Part shown: positions 20,975 to 30,705 of the stretch, in pieces
Layout: each line of letters begins with the position of its first letter
How positions within the stretch are numbered: position 1 is the stretch's first letter
Notes under the pieces: generated by a model
Seen by the model: only the letters and a program-made list of their open reading frames with translations
What the model was told of the DNA's origin: nothing
Database searches by the model: none
Position numbers and translations under genes: made by a program
NCBI RefSeq assembly: GCF_001467945.1
Contig: NZ_LNYQ01000013.1
Location: 1,056,507 to 1,094,661, forward strand
Direction of reading: 5' to 3'
Source: Legionella parisiensis
GTDB lineage: Bacteria > Pseudomonadota > Gammaproteobacteria > Legionellales > Legionellaceae
DNA: 38,155 nucleotides

Positions 20975-23189
20975 TTTCTTTCTCCCTTTTATCAGACTGT
21001 AACGTAATTACGGCTTCAATAATACTTTCTTTACTGGGTAACAAATATTGCCAAGCGTTACCCAAGGGAATAAAGCAATCTTTACCCGTAATTCGTTTGA
21101 TTTTCAACCTGGATGAAGCTTCTTCTAACAGCAAGGTCATCAAGCCTTCACTAACTGAACCACTTTGCCTGCCCTCATCCACAATTAATACCTGTTTTGC
21201 TTTGGTTACTTCTTTCAAAATTGCTTTAACCGGCAAGGGACTAAGCCAACGCAAATCCACTATTTTCACGGAAATGTTGTGTTCTTTTTGCAGCACTGCA
21301 GCTGCTTGACGTGACAAATAATACCCGTTGGCATAGGTTAAAATAACCGTTGCTCCCTCGCCGAAAACCCCTACCTCACCCAAGGGAATCGTGGCATCTG
21401 GGGCTGGATAATTAAAAAGCCATCCGTTATCGCCGGGCACATGCAAGTCTTTAGTCATGTATAAAGCAATAGGCTCTAAAAAGACAACCACCCTTCCTTC
21501 TTCATAAGCCAAACGCATACACGTGCGCAACATTTTTGCTGCGTCTGGTCCATTTGAAGGGCATGCGACAATTACTCCTGGCAAATCACGTAATACAGCA
21601 ATCGAGTTATCATTATGGAAATGCCCACCAAATCCTTTTTGATAAGCCAATGAGGCGATGCGAAGGACCATAGGGTTTTGATATTGACCGCTGGAAAAAA
21701 AGGATAATGTGGATGCTTCACCACGTAACTGGTCTTCTGCATTGTGCAAATAAGCTAAAAACTGAATTTCAGGAACGGGGATAAAACCATTGTGCGCCAA
21801 GCCAATTGCAGTACCTAGGATTGTCGTTTCATCCAATAGAGTATCAAATACCCGACGCTTTCCAAAGCGAGCCTGCAGATCAGCAGTTACTCGATAAACA
21901 CCCCCTTTTTTGCCTACATCTTCACCAAATACCATCATATTGGGGTATTGCAGCATTAAATCAGTCAAAGCAAAATTAATCTGCTGACATAAATTTCGTT
22001 TTTGGGCTAATTGTGGATATGCATTAGCAAAGACTGCTGTCCGTCTTTCTTCGTCAGGCAGAGGAAATGCCTGTTTTTTAGGCATGCTAGGAATTAACGA
22101 CGACATTACTGCTTCAGCACTGGAAAGTTTGGGTTGTCCTATCGCATCTACTGCTTTTGCTTCAATTAAATCTTTATTATTGTGGTAAAGACTCAGCATG
22201 TCTTCGACTGTCATCCAGCCTTCGCGATAAAGAAGACCGGCTGTATGCAACAAAGGATCTTGAGCTTCTCTTGCTTCTATTTCAGCGGGTGTACAGTATT
22301 GTGACTCAATATCAGAACCGGCATGACCTAATAAGCGCACACAACGCATATGTAAAAAGACAGGTTGCTTTTTTACACGCGCCAAATATTCTGCTTCTTG
22401 TGCACCCGCATATGCATCTGCGATATTCAAGCCGTCACAGGCAATGTAATGCAATCCAGGGCGAGCTCGAACAGAACGCTCTATCCAATCCGGGGGTGTG
22501 GGTACAGAAATTCCAATTCCATTGTCTTCACAAATAAATACAATGGGTAAAGGATAATTTTGCTGTGTAATCCAGGAGCAAGAATTTAAAGTAGCTTGTG
22601 CAGAAGCATGATTCGTTGATGCATCACCGAAGGAGCAAATGATGACTGAATCTGGATTTAAGTTGCCGTGAATATTTAATTCTTTTGCACGAGTAATCGA
22701 TAATGCAGCACCCAAAGCTTTGGGTAAATGGGAGGCAATTGTTGAGGTTTGCGGCGGGATATTTAAAGAAACACTACCAAATACTTTATGGCGCCCTCCG
22801 GAAATCGGATCAGTTGCCGCAGCAACTAAAGAAAATAAGATATCCCTAACACCGTCTACACCTTGTATTTTCTTGGCACGCTGTAAATAAAAAGCGCCGC
22901 TTCGATAATGCAAAAATGCCATGTCGTCTGGACGAAAAACCTGTCCCCAAACTGCATTACCTTCGTGGCCGCTGCTGCCTATAGTATAAAAAGACAAGCC
23001 TTTTTCCTTAAGCTGTCTGGCAATCAAATCAAGAAGGCGTGATTTAATTTGCGAATCAAAAAGCTCTATCGCAGTTTTTTTATCCAATTCCGCTGTGTCC
23101 GGACTCATTGTACTCTTGGGTTTTGGAAAGTCTGCTTGCTCTACTCGCTTTAAAAATTGCTCATCAACTATAATGGCCCTGTCTAACAT
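20952..23189 (-). CDS. Fused alpha-beta 2-oxoacid dehydrogenase E1 (thiamine diphosphate)
   Basis: A 745-residue fusion of the two E1 subunits that are separate genes in most branched-chain 2-oxoacid dehydrogenases. The alpha half (about 1-360) has HYRSGAFYL and the thiamine diphosphate motif SFGDASTNHASAQATLNS. The beta half (about 395-745) has VFGEDVGKKGGVYRVT, DETTILGTAIGLA, PEIQFLAYLHNAEDQLRGEA and VDEGRQSGSVSEG. Activity is oxidative decarboxylation onto an E2 lipoyl domain; no E2 or E3 gene is in the window. I choose ATG 23189 since CAGGA lies 7 bases upstream; GTG 23192 is possible. The coupled gcdH raises 2-oxoadipate as substrate, but branched-chain 2-oxoacids are the default call. 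Confidence 0.85.
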   Translation of the reverse strand: MLDRAIIVDEQFLKRVEQADFPKPKSTMSPDTAELDKKTAIELFDSQIKSRLLDLIARQLKEKGLSFYTIGSSGHEGNAVWGQVFRPDDMAFLHYRSGAFYLQRAKKIQGVDGVRDILFSLVAAATDPISGGRHKVFGSVSLNIPPQTSTIASHLPKALGAALSITRAKELNIHGNLNPDSVIICSFGDASTNHASAQATLNSCSWITQQNYPLPIVFICEDNGIGISVPTPPDWIERSVRARPGLHYIACDGLNIADAYAGAQEAEYLARVKKQPVFLHMRCVRLLGHAGSDIESQYCTPAEIEAREAQDPLLHTAGLLYREGWMTVEDMLSLYHNNKDLIEAKAVDAIGQPKLSSAEAVMSSLIPSMPKKQAFPLPDEERRTAVFANAYPQLAQKRNLCQQINFALTDLMLQYPNMMVFGEDVGKKGGVYRVTADLQARFGKRRVFDTLLDETTILGTAIGLAHNGFIPVPEIQFLAYLHNAEDQLRGEASTLSFFSSGQYQNPMVLRIASLAYQKGFGGHFHNDNSIAVLRDLPGVIVACPSNGPDAAKMLRTCMRLAYEEGRVVVFLEPIALYMTKDLHVPGDNGWLFNYPAPDATIPLGEVGVFGEGATVILTYANGYYLSRQAAAVLQKEHNISVKIVDLRWLSPLPVKAILKEVTKAKQVLIVDEGRQSGSVSEGLMTLLLEEASSRLKIKRITGKDCFIPLGNAWQYLLPSKESIIEAVITLQSDKREKESGRLVVS

Positions 23190-23468
23190 CACTACATCCT
23201 GTTGAGTGTTTTTTATAAAGAGATGATGAGTATATACTGATTCAAAATGAACAGGAAGAATGAGTTTACATCATCTGTTAAAAGGTCCGTTGTTGCTTAT
23301 AATTTTCATATTTTTATCGCCTGGAGCCTGAAATAATTGATCTTTTTATAATGCCAGGATTCGTTTCGATCTTACGCAATATAGCACATCGCAACTGCTC
23401 AAATCTTGAGATAAGTGAACAAATAATCTACACTTCTTTGTGAAAGCATCCATTAAAGGGGACTTTAT

Positions 23469-23711
23469 ATGAAATGGATTATTCTGTTAGGAAGTGTTGT
23501 TTTGATGGCTGGGTGTTGTTGCACCAGTGGTGTAACCTACTACACGCCATCCTATACACCGGTTTATGCTCGAACAGTTACCTACAAACCAGTAGTTACT
23601 TATAGACCGGTAGTTACACGTGTTGTGACACCTGTTGTTCAACCTGTAACGGTTTATTCTTACCCAGTAGGACCTTTAGATGTGACGACAACAACAATTG
23701 ATTTTTATTAA
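23469..23711 (+). CDS. Small lipoprotein with Thr/Val/Pro-rich repeats
   Basis: An 80-residue protein with a lipoprotein signal and lipobox LMAGC (Cys16, followed by two more Cys). The mature part is low complexity: YTPSYTPVYARTVTYKPVVT and similar units of TxxPVVT type. AAGGGG lies 8 bases before ATG. It is probably outer-membrane or periplasmic, of unknown role. It stands alone, divergent from the E1 operon. Confidence 0.8.
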   Translation: MKWIILLGSVVLMAGCCCTSGVTYYTPSYTPVYARTVTYKPVVTYRPVVTRVVTPVVQPVTVYSYPVGPLDVTTTTIDFY

Positions 23712-23721
23712 TTAAAAATGC

Positions 23722-23754
23722 ATCCTGGGTGAAGGCTTAACCGTAACCCAGGAT
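23722..23754 (+). terminator. ATCCTGGGT/ACCCAGGAT hairpin
   Basis: A 9-bp perfect stem (23722-23730 with 23746-23754) follows the lipoprotein gene and separates it from convergent topA. Shares the CCTGGGT/ACCCAGG stem with the hairpin at 33414. T content after the stem is modest. Confidence 0.5.
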
Positions 23755-23811
23755 TTACAAGGTGTCTTGCAAAAAATATTTCTTCGCATATTCAGTTCGG
23801 ATCTGTTGATC

Positions 23812-26097
23812 CTAATCAGCATCTTCCTTGGAAGAATAACCACATCCCTCTTGTGGGCAAAGGATTTGCCGGCCAAATTTTTTGCTTTCTTTTACCGTTA
23901 AAATAGGCCAATTACATTTTGGGCATGGCTGATTAATCGGTTCATTCCATAAGGCATAATCGCATTTAGGATAATTGCCACAGGAATAGAAAATTTTTCC
24001 CTTCCTTGATTTACGTTGCAAAATCTTTGCTTCATGGCACTTGGGACACTCCACACCCGTATCAGCCGGTTTCTCAATAGGCTCCATATGCTTGCATTGC
24101 GGATAATTGCTGCAGCCTATAAAACGACCATAACGTCCTGTTTTGACATGTAAGGGACCGGAGCATACTGGACAGTCTCTTCCCTCAACAACTTCCGGTT
24201 CATTTTTTTCGTTATCCTGACCGCCCATGTCTTGAGTATAATCACATTCAGGGTAACCAGTACAGCCAATGAAGCGTCCACGTTTACCTAATCTTATTGA
24301 CAATGGTTTTCCACATTTTGGACAACTTTCATCCAGAATTTCAGAGGTTACATCTTTACGCTGCACTTGTTGATCTGTGGTTTCAATTTGCTGCACAAAT
24401 GGTTTCCAGAATTCTTCTAAAACAGGAATCCATTCTTTTTCACCGCGCGAAATAGCATCCAAAGTATCTTCAAGCTCTGCAGTAAATTTATAGTCTACAT
24501 AACGCGTAAAATAACCCGTCAAAAAGCGATTCACGATACGGCCAACATCAGTTGGAAAGAATCTTTTCTTATCGACAACAACATATTCACGCTGTTGTAA
24601 GGTATGAATAATGGACGCATAAGTTGAAGGACGGCCAATATCATATTCTTCCAGTGCCTTCACAAGCGTTGCTTCCGAGTATCTTGGCGGCGGCTCAGTA
24701 AAATGTTGATTGGCTAAGATGTCATCTATTTTGACTTTCTCGCCGACGACCAATGGGGGTAATAATGAACCCTCATTGTCATCATCTTTGCTATCATCAC
24801 GACCTTCCTCATACACGGAAAGAAATCCGGGAAAAGTAATTGTAGAACCATTAGCACGGAAAATAGAGCCCTCGCCGCAGCTTAAATCCACTGCAACCGT
24901 ATCCAGTATCGCATCAGCCATTTGGCACGCAACCGTACGCTTCCAGATCAAGCTGTAGAGTTTGTATTGATCTGTGGTTAATGATGATTGCACCATTTCT
25001 GGTGAACGTTTAATGGAAGTTGGTCGAATCGCTTCATGAGCTTCCTGGGCATTTTTCGATTTGGTTTTGTAAACCCTTGGGCTTTCAGGGCAATTATCAG
25101 CTCCATAACGCTCAGTAATAAACTGTCGCGTTTCTTCTATGGCTTCTGCAGATAAATTAACCGAATCCGTACGCATATAGCTAATAAGGCCGACTGTTCC
25201 TGTGCCAATATCTATCCCTTCATACAATTGTTGGGCGACCATCATTGACTTTCGAGCAGTAAACCCTAATTTTCGTGCGGCTTCCTGTTGTAACGTTGAA
25301 GTAATAAACGGCGGTGAAGGCTTACGCTTGCGCTGCTTTTTCTCAATTTGAGTAACCAGCAAATAGCCTTGCGCCTGACGAATCAAATCCTCTTTGATTT
25401 GTTGCGCCTGATTTTCTTTAGTTACCGTAAATTGCTGTAATTTTTCATTTTTATAATGAGTCAAACGTGCTTCAAAGGATACCTTTGTATGCATGCATTG
25501 GGCTAAAATCTTCCAATATTCTTGAGCGACAAAACGTTCAATTTCCTCTTCTCGTTCAACAATAAGTCGTAAAGCCGGGCTTTGTACCCGCCCCGCAGAA
25601 AGCCCTCTTCTAACCTTTTTCCATAACAAAGGGGATAAATTAAATCCCACTAAATAATCCAATGCCCGTCGTGCTTGTTGGGCATTCACTAAATCCATAG
25701 AAATAGAACGTGGATGATTTATTGCATCCTGAATTGCTGATTTGGTAATTTCATTAAAAAAAATCCGGTGAATGGGTTTATCTTTTGTTAGATTTTTTTC
25801 CTTCATTAATTCATAAATATGCCAAGAAATGGCCTCGCCTTCGCGATCAGGGTCCGTTGCGAGCAGTAAGGAATCTGACTTTTTGAGCATTTTCGCAATG
25901 GTTTCGATATGGCGTGAGTTCTTTTCAATAGGAACATACGTCATTGCAAAATGCTTATCGGGATTGACCGAGCCTTTACGTGCTGGCAAATCACGCACAT
26001 GCCCATAAGAGGCAACCACCTCATAATCATCACCCAAATATTTTTGAATTGTCTTCGCTTTGGCGGGTGACTCAACGATCACCAAATGTTTACTCAT
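23812..26097 (-). CDS. topA: DNA topoisomerase I
   Basis: Type IA topoisomerase relaxing negative supercoils. The 761-residue protein has an N-terminal TOPRIM domain (LVIVESPAKAKTI with Glu9; ATDPDREGE with Asp82, Asp84, Glu86), the active-site Tyr region GLISYMRTDS near residue 310, and four C-terminal zinc-ribbon units (CPKCGKPLSIRLGKRGRFIG, CPVCSGPLHVKTGRYGRFIG, CPKCHEAKILQRKSRKGKIF, CPKCNWPILTVKESKKFGRQ). Length is close to the gammaproteobacterial norm, slightly shorter than E. coli (865). It lies downstream of smg-dprA in the same direction, as in many gammaproteobacteria. Confidence 0.97.
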   Translation of the reverse strand: MSKHLVIVESPAKAKTIQKYLGDDYEVVASYGHVRDLPARKGSVNPDKHFAMTYVPIEKNSRHIETIAKMLKKSDSLLLATDPDREGEAISWHIYELMKEKNLTKDKPIHRIFFNEITKSAIQDAINHPRSISMDLVNAQQARRALDYLVGFNLSPLLWKKVRRGLSAGRVQSPALRLIVEREEEIERFVAQEYWKILAQCMHTKVSFEARLTHYKNEKLQQFTVTKENQAQQIKEDLIRQAQGYLLVTQIEKKQRKRKPSPPFITSTLQQEAARKLGFTARKSMMVAQQLYEGIDIGTGTVGLISYMRTDSVNLSAEAIEETRQFITERYGADNCPESPRVYKTKSKNAQEAHEAIRPTSIKRSPEMVQSSLTTDQYKLYSLIWKRTVACQMADAILDTVAVDLSCGEGSIFRANGSTITFPGFLSVYEEGRDDSKDDDNEGSLLPPLVVGEKVKIDDILANQHFTEPPPRYSEATLVKALEEYDIGRPSTYASIIHTLQQREYVVVDKKRFFPTDVGRIVNRFLTGYFTRYVDYKFTAELEDTLDAISRGEKEWIPVLEEFWKPFVQQIETTDQQVQRKDVTSEILDESCPKCGKPLSIRLGKRGRFIGCTGYPECDYTQDMGGQDNEKNEPEVVEGRDCPVCSGPLHVKTGRYGRFIGCSNYPQCKHMEPIEKPADTGVECPKCHEAKILQRKSRKGKIFYSCGNYPKCDYALWNEPINQPCPKCNWPILTVKESKKFGRQILCPQEGCGYSSKEDAD

Positions 26098-26333
26098 AGT
26101 AACGTCAACCTTATCCTTTTCACTTCATCCCTAAGCACCAGGATGCCCGATCTTGAAAACACAAGCACGGAAACATTAGCGCTGAAAATGAAATATCACC
26201 AACTTCTTGTAATATAGGTAATATACCCAAGAAACTCCAAAATGCCAGATTTTAGCCTATTGCTTTTTCCATCCAGAACAAAACAAATCGTCTAAACGAG
26301 CACTTTTAAGTGTCATGGGCATAGAATGATTTT

Positions 26334-26771
26334 TTAATGCAATGTCAATTCATCTTCTGATTGATAAAGAACTAAATCAAGAAAAGCAAGCTGTTCTTCA
26401 TTCAATGAACTCGCCAGAGCATTTCTTATGGTCCATTTAGTCTCTTGAAGAGTTACGATACGAGATTCAGAAAATTGTAATTGGTTCATAATCATTTCAA
26501 ACGATTCTGGATTAAGAACTTTCCATAATTTCATACGCATGAGAAATTGATAACTGGCCTTGGTTAATTTCATTTGCTCGTCATAAGTAAAAATTCGTGT
26601 GGAGGTGTGTTGTTGCAACTTCAAATGCAAAACTTCTTCCTCTGAAGCCCCAATATCTTCTTCATTAAGTTGTTCTGATGCATCCTGATCAGCGGTTTTA
26701 TGGCTTTTTTGCAGCTGGGTAAGACTTTTTTCAAATAAACTCAATAACATTTCAAATAAGTTATCTTTCAT
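26334..26771 (-). CDS. smg: Smg family protein (DUF494)
   Basis: A 145-residue helical, acidic protein (usual length about 155) of the DUF494/Smg family, which sits next to dprA and topA in many proteobacteria. Its role is unknown. The N-terminus (NLFEMLLSLFEKSL) and the central TRIFTYDEQMKLTKASYQFL match the family. A GAGGTG at the end of dprA serves as ribosome-binding site, with 3 bp between the genes, so the two are coupled. Confidence 0.88.
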   Translation of the reverse strand: MKDNLFEMLLSLFEKSLTQLQKSHKTADQDASEQLNEEDIGASEEEVLHLKLQQHTSTRIFTYDEQMKLTKASYQFLMRMKLWKVLNPESFEMIMNQLQFSESRIVTLQETKWTIRNALASSLNEEQLAFLDLVLYQSEDELTLH

Positions 26772-26774
26772 ATA

Positions 26775-27848
26775 CTAACACCTCATATAGCCACCGGGCA
26801 CAGATACAACAGCCCCATTTAATTCTAATTCTGCAAGCTCACTCGTAACTTGCTCAACGGTGCATCCACTACGTAAAATGATCTGATCAACAGTTGTCAT
26901 TTCAAAGCCAATGAACTTTACTAGGTTTTTATTCCCGCTGGCAAGAGATAAAATAGGTTTATCAACTGTTTGTTCTTCAGTTTCAATCTGTAACTCCTCA
27001 AGAACATCAACAACTGACGTAACTAATTTGGCTCCTTGCTGTAACAGGTAATGACAACCTCGAGCCAGAGGATTGTGAATGGAACCCGGGATCGCTAAAA
27101 CATCTCGGTTTTGTTCCAAAGCCATTCGTGCTGTGATTAATGAACCACTTTTAATTGCTGACTCAACAACCAAAGTGCACAATGACAAACCACTTATTAT
27201 ACGATTTCTTCTAGGGAAATGTCCAGCAGTTGGTGGACTTTTTAAGCAAAATTCGCTCAATAACAATCCATTTTGGGTAATTTTTTGCGATAAAGACGTG
27301 TGCCGATGAGGATATATCCGATCAATTCCAGTGCCTAAAACTGCAATTGTTTGTCCTCCTGCCTCCAAACATCCCATATGGGCCTGAGCGTCAACACCTA
27401 GTGCCAAACCACTGACAATAGTAACTCCTTGCGATGCGATTGCTTTTGCAAATTGCCGTGCATTTTCACTTCCAGTGACAGTAGGATTGCGGCTACCAAC
27501 TACTGCCAAAGCAGGTTGATTTAAACAAGAAAGCTGTCCTTTTGCATACAAAACGATAGGAGGATCCGTAATTTCCTTCAATAAAGCGGGATACTCAGGC
27601 GAATCCCATGTCAGTATATGATGATCGTCTGCAGCCGCCAACCAACTCAGATCTTCTTGAACTAAACTCAAATCAAAACCAGCTATAGTGTGTGCCAAAG
27701 CAAAGGGCAAACCCGCTTGTTCCAGTTCCACTGCTGAAAGCTGAAACATTTGTTGTAAATCAGGCCAACGTTTTTGTAGTTTGCCTGCTGTACGCGGTCC
27801 CACTCGTTCCATTCGGTTTAATGCAAGATAACAGGATAAATTATTCAT
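26775..27848 (-). CDS. dprA: DNA processing protein DprA
   Basis: Loads RecA onto incoming single-stranded DNA during natural transformation. The 357-residue protein has an N-terminal SAM-like region, a Rossmann-fold core at about 110-300 (ALAVVGSRNPTVTG, VSGLALGVDAQAHMGCLEAG, AVLGTGIDRIYP, EFCLKSPPTAGHFPRRNRII), and a C-terminal DprA winged helix (VDQIILRSGCTVEQVTSELA). Its first ATG overlaps the stop of the LysM gene by 4 bp, and smg follows 3 bp after its stop, so these three form one operon. Legionella are naturally competent, in line with an intact gene. Confidence 0.95.
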   Translation of the reverse strand: MNNLSCYLALNRMERVGPRTAGKLQKRWPDLQQMFQLSAVELEQAGLPFALAHTIAGFDLSLVQEDLSWLAAADDHHILTWDSPEYPALLKEITDPPIVLYAKGQLSCLNQPALAVVGSRNPTVTGSENARQFAKAIASQGVTIVSGLALGVDAQAHMGCLEAGGQTIAVLGTGIDRIYPHRHTSLSQKITQNGLLLSEFCLKSPPTAGHFPRRNRIISGLSLCTLVVESAIKSGSLITARMALEQNRDVLAIPGSIHNPLARGCHYLLQQGAKLVTSVVDVLEELQIETEEQTVDKPILSLASGNKNLVKFIGFEMTTVDQIILRSGCTVEQVTSELAELELNGAVVSVPGGYMRC

Positions 27849-28882
27849 GGGTTGGTCACTAGATTTAATAAATAAACAGGGCGGGTTGAACGAACAATTA
27901 AAGCAAAACTGGTTTTAGTAAACACGCGGAAAACCATAGCCTCCCCAATGCGTTCGCGAGGCAATCGTACAGGGAACAGGTTATTTTTGGGATCATTGAC
28001 GATACGTGCTTTTCTATGGATAGCCAGGACATCCCCTGCTTCCAGTCCATCTCGGGCACCTAAACTAATCACAACCACACCGCCAACGCCCTCTTCGACA
28101 TTCCCATCAGGCATACCATTAGGCATATCGATAATAAATCCCTTCACAAGGTACAAGGGCGCTTTGGGTACAAAATTCAAATTAAATCCAGGGCTATTAT
28201 TAATTAGGACACTATCTTCTACTCGAACGCCTTCATTAATCTCGGTTAATAAAATAGTTGCGGGTTCCCCTCCTGTAAGCAACTCCGCATTAGCTACCAA
28301 ATTCGCTCGATATCCCAAAAGTTCTTTAGTTACGGGATGCACATAATCCTTTCCGCCCCTAAAAACAGAATACGCAGGAACCCCTCTTCTAGGCAGTATT
28401 CGTGAAGGATGTAATCCTTTAACATAGGCTCTATCCCCTTGGCCAGCCAACATGTGCTCTCCTATTAGAGATATGATGTACGGCGCTCGATTGATAACAT
28501 CCTGATCCAATATAAGCGAGACGTTTAAAAAAGGTTTAATCTCGTTTAAAGGAATTGCAGGGATGGGGTCATCTAAAGGTAAGGGACGGATATTAGGTGA
28601 TAATTTTATTGTGCCGTTCGATAGTACTTTAATATAAGGTCTATTTCCAGAATAGGCTAAAAGCAGAACTGCTCCTGGATATAAACGATTGGGATTTTTT
28701 ATCTTCGGATTGGCTAGCCAAAGTTCCTTCCATTCCCAGGGATTATCTAAATAGCGACCAGCTATACTCCATAAGGTATCACCATGTTGAACCACATACC
28801 GCTCAGGGGCATCTGATTTTAAACTTAAAGCATAATTCAAAGTGGTGAAAAAAAAGAAGAATATAAAGAGAATAAATCTCAT
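27845..28882 (-). CDS. LysM-domain periplasmic protein
   Basis: About 345 residues from the likely start ATG 28882, chosen since it begins the signal peptide (MRFILFIFFFFFTTLNYALS) and has AAGGA 9 bases upstream; the frame extends to 28945 without a signal. One LysM domain follows (VVQHGDTLWSIAGRYLDNPW ... LYPGAVLLL, residues about 30-80), which binds peptidoglycan glycan strands. The remainder is a beta-rich domain of the type found in LysM proteins encoded beside dprA in gammaproteobacteria. It is first in the dprA-smg operon and divergent from def, with 91 bp between the starts. Confidence 0.88.
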   Translation of the reverse strand: MRFILFIFFFFFTTLNYALSLKSDAPERYVVQHGDTLWSIAGRYLDNPWEWKELWLANPKIKNPNRLYPGAVLLLAYSGNRPYIKVLSNGTIKLSPNIRPLPLDDPIPAIPLNEIKPFLNVSLILDQDVINRAPYIISLIGEHMLAGQGDRAYVKGLHPSRILPRRGVPAYSVFRGGKDYVHPVTKELLGYRANLVANAELLTGGEPATILLTEINEGVRVEDSVLINNSPGFNLNFVPKAPLYLVKGFIIDMPNGMPDGNVEEGVGGVVVISLGARDGLEAGDVLAIHRKARIVNDPKNNLFPVRLPRERIGEAMVFRVFTKTSFALIVRSTRPVYLLNLVTNP

Positions 28883-28973
28883 TAGAGTCAATCCTTTGTT
28901 GGAATATCTTGCAGCCTTACAATATATGAAGGATAATATTAACATGATTTTTGTGTAGAGAACCAGATAAACA

Positions 28974-29483
28974 ATGGCTATTCATCCGATTCTATATTTA
29001 CCTGATGCTCGATTAAGAGCGGTTGCAAAACCTGTTGTTGATTTTGACGACAAATTGCAAACTTTGATTGACGATATGTTTGAGACAATGTACGACGCTC
29101 GCGGCGTTGGCCTTGCTGCACCTCAAATTGGTATTGGCCTGCGTTTGTCCGTGATTGATATTACAGGCGACAAACAGAATCAAATAGTTATTATAAATCC
29201 CGAAATCATCGCGTCAGAAGGCGAAAAAAAATTTGAAGAAGGCTGTCTTTCCGTTCCCGGCGCTTACGATACGGTTATCCGTGCAGAAAAAGTTACGGTA
29301 AAAGCCTTGGATAGAAATGGTAACCCTCATGAAATTAAAGCCGAAGGCTTGCTCGCTGAATGTTTACAACATGAAATTGATCACATGAATGGTAAACTGT
29401 TTATTGATCTGCTTTCTCCATTGAAAAAAGCCATGGCGCGTAAAAAATTAGATAAATTTAAACGTCAACAAACACGTAAATAA
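28974..29483 (+). CDS. def: Peptide deformylase
   Basis: Removes the N-formyl group from nascent proteins. All three metal-site motifs are present: GVGLAAPQIG (motif 1), EEGCLSVPG (motif 2, Cys ligand) and QHEIDHMNGKLF (motif 3, HExxH). Length 169, normal for type 1 enzymes. It is followed by fmt 277 bp downstream, the usual def-fmt-rsmB order though with an unusually large gap holding an inverted repeat. Confidence 0.97.
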   Translation: MAIHPILYLPDARLRAVAKPVVDFDDKLQTLIDDMFETMYDARGVGLAAPQIGIGLRLSVIDITGDKQNQIVIINPEIIASEGEKKFEEGCLSVPGAYDTVIRAEKVTVKALDRNGNPHEIKAEGLLAECLQHEIDHMNGKLFIDLLSPLKKAMARKKLDKFKRQQTRK

Positions 29484-29557
29484 TTATCTGAATGATATAG
29501 ACACAAAATTAAAAAATACCTTATTGCTAAATAATAAATTTTTACAAGCTTCTCTAC

Positions 29558-29645
29558 GTACCGCGCTTTAGCGCGGTATCCAGAAAGATACCGTGGCTTT
29601 CTTTTTAAAATAAGATCTCTGGTTACTGCGAGTAAAGCGCGGTAC
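29558..29645. repeat. 13-bp inverted repeat with internal perfect hairpin, def-fmt gap
   Basis: GTACCGCGCTTTA (29558-29570) recurs inverted at 29633-29645. The left copy also forms a perfect 8-bp hairpin of its own (TACCGCGC-TTTA-GCGCGGTA, 29559-29578). It probably is a Legionella intergenic repeat or a terminator/attenuator between def and fmt. No T run follows the hairpin. Confidence 0.6.
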
Positions 29646-29760
29646 ATAGGGAAAGGAAGTCTGTAGTGCTTTATTAGAGACAATGCACTACATGGCCTCA
29701 CAGTTTTTTACTCAAGATGCGTCTCTTAAAAACGCTCCTTGATCAAGATGAGTAGTTATT

Positions 29761-30705
29761 ATGAGTCGATTGAACATCGTTTTTGCTGGAACCCCAGAAT
29801 TTGGTTTGCCTTGTCTGAACGCACTGCTGCATTCAATACATCATATTCAAGCAATTTATACGCAACCAGACCGTCCTGCTGGACGCGGCCGAAAACTACA
29901 AGCCTCTGCTGTAAAAGAGTGGGCATTAAACCATCAGATTCCAGTCTATCAACCACTGAATTTTAAAAATACTGAAGCAATCTCAGAGCTTGCGGGATTA
30001 CAGCCTGATGTCATGGTCGTTATCGCTTATGGGTTAATCTTGCCTAAAGCTGTGCTGGAAATTCCCCATTTGGGCTGTATTAATGTGCATGCCTCCTTGT
30101 TACCTCGCTGGCGTGGGGCCTCGCCTATTCAATCCGCCATTCTTCATGGCGATAGAGAGTCTGGAGTAACAATTATGCAAATGGATGCTGGCATGGATAC
30201 AGGTGCTATGCTGCGTCAAATTGCCTGTCCAATAAGTACAGCAGAGACTGCACGAAGCTTGCATGACAATCTGGCTAAAATCTCCGCTCAACCTTTACTG
30301 CAAACCTTAGACGAATTAGCTACCCAATGTGCAAAACCTGAAATTCAAAATAATGAATTAGCCACCTATGCCAGCAAAATTAATAAAGAAGACGCACACA
30401 TTAACTGGCAACAAACTGCAGTAGAAATCGATCGAAAAATTCGCGCGTTTAATCCCTGGCCAATCGCTTACACACACTTAAATGAAGAAATTTTGCGAAT
30501 CCATCAAGCCCAGGTTGTTGCACTACCCTTTTCCCAAACACCGGGTACTGTAGTCAACATCGATAAAAAAGGGATGTTGGTTGCAACTGGAGAGCAAGGC
30601 TTGCTTGTAGAACGAATCCAGCTTCCAGGTGCTAAAGTGATTTCCATCGCAGATTGGTTAAATTCCCCCAAATCACAAGTACATGCGGGATTTGTATTTT
30701 CATGA
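29761..30705 (+). CDS. fmt: Methionyl-tRNA formyltransferase
   Basis: Formylates initiator Met-tRNA using 10-formyltetrahydrofolate. The 314-residue protein has the N-terminal formyltransferase domain ([47 protein letters not shown] with Asn/His catalytic residues, [11 protein letters not shown] with catalytic Asp) and a C-terminal OB-like tRNA-binding domain from about 205 (IRAFNPWP...). The stop TGA shares bases with the ATG of rsmB (4-bp overlap). Confidence 0.96.
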   Translation: MSRLNIVFAGTPEFGLPCLNALLHSIHHIQAIYTQPDRPAGRGRKLQASAVKEWALNHQIPVYQPLNFKNTEAISELAGLQPDVMVVIAYGLILPKAVLEIPHLGCINVHASLLPRWRGASPIQSAILHGDRESGVTIMQMDAGMDTGAMLRQIACPISTAETARSLHDNLAKISAQPLLQTLDELATQCAKPEIQNNELATYASKINKEDAHINWQQTAVEIDRKIRAFNPWPIAYTHLNEEILRIHQAQVVALPFSQTPGTVVNIDKKGMLVATGEQGLLVERIQLPGAKVISIADWLNSPKSQVHAGFVFS

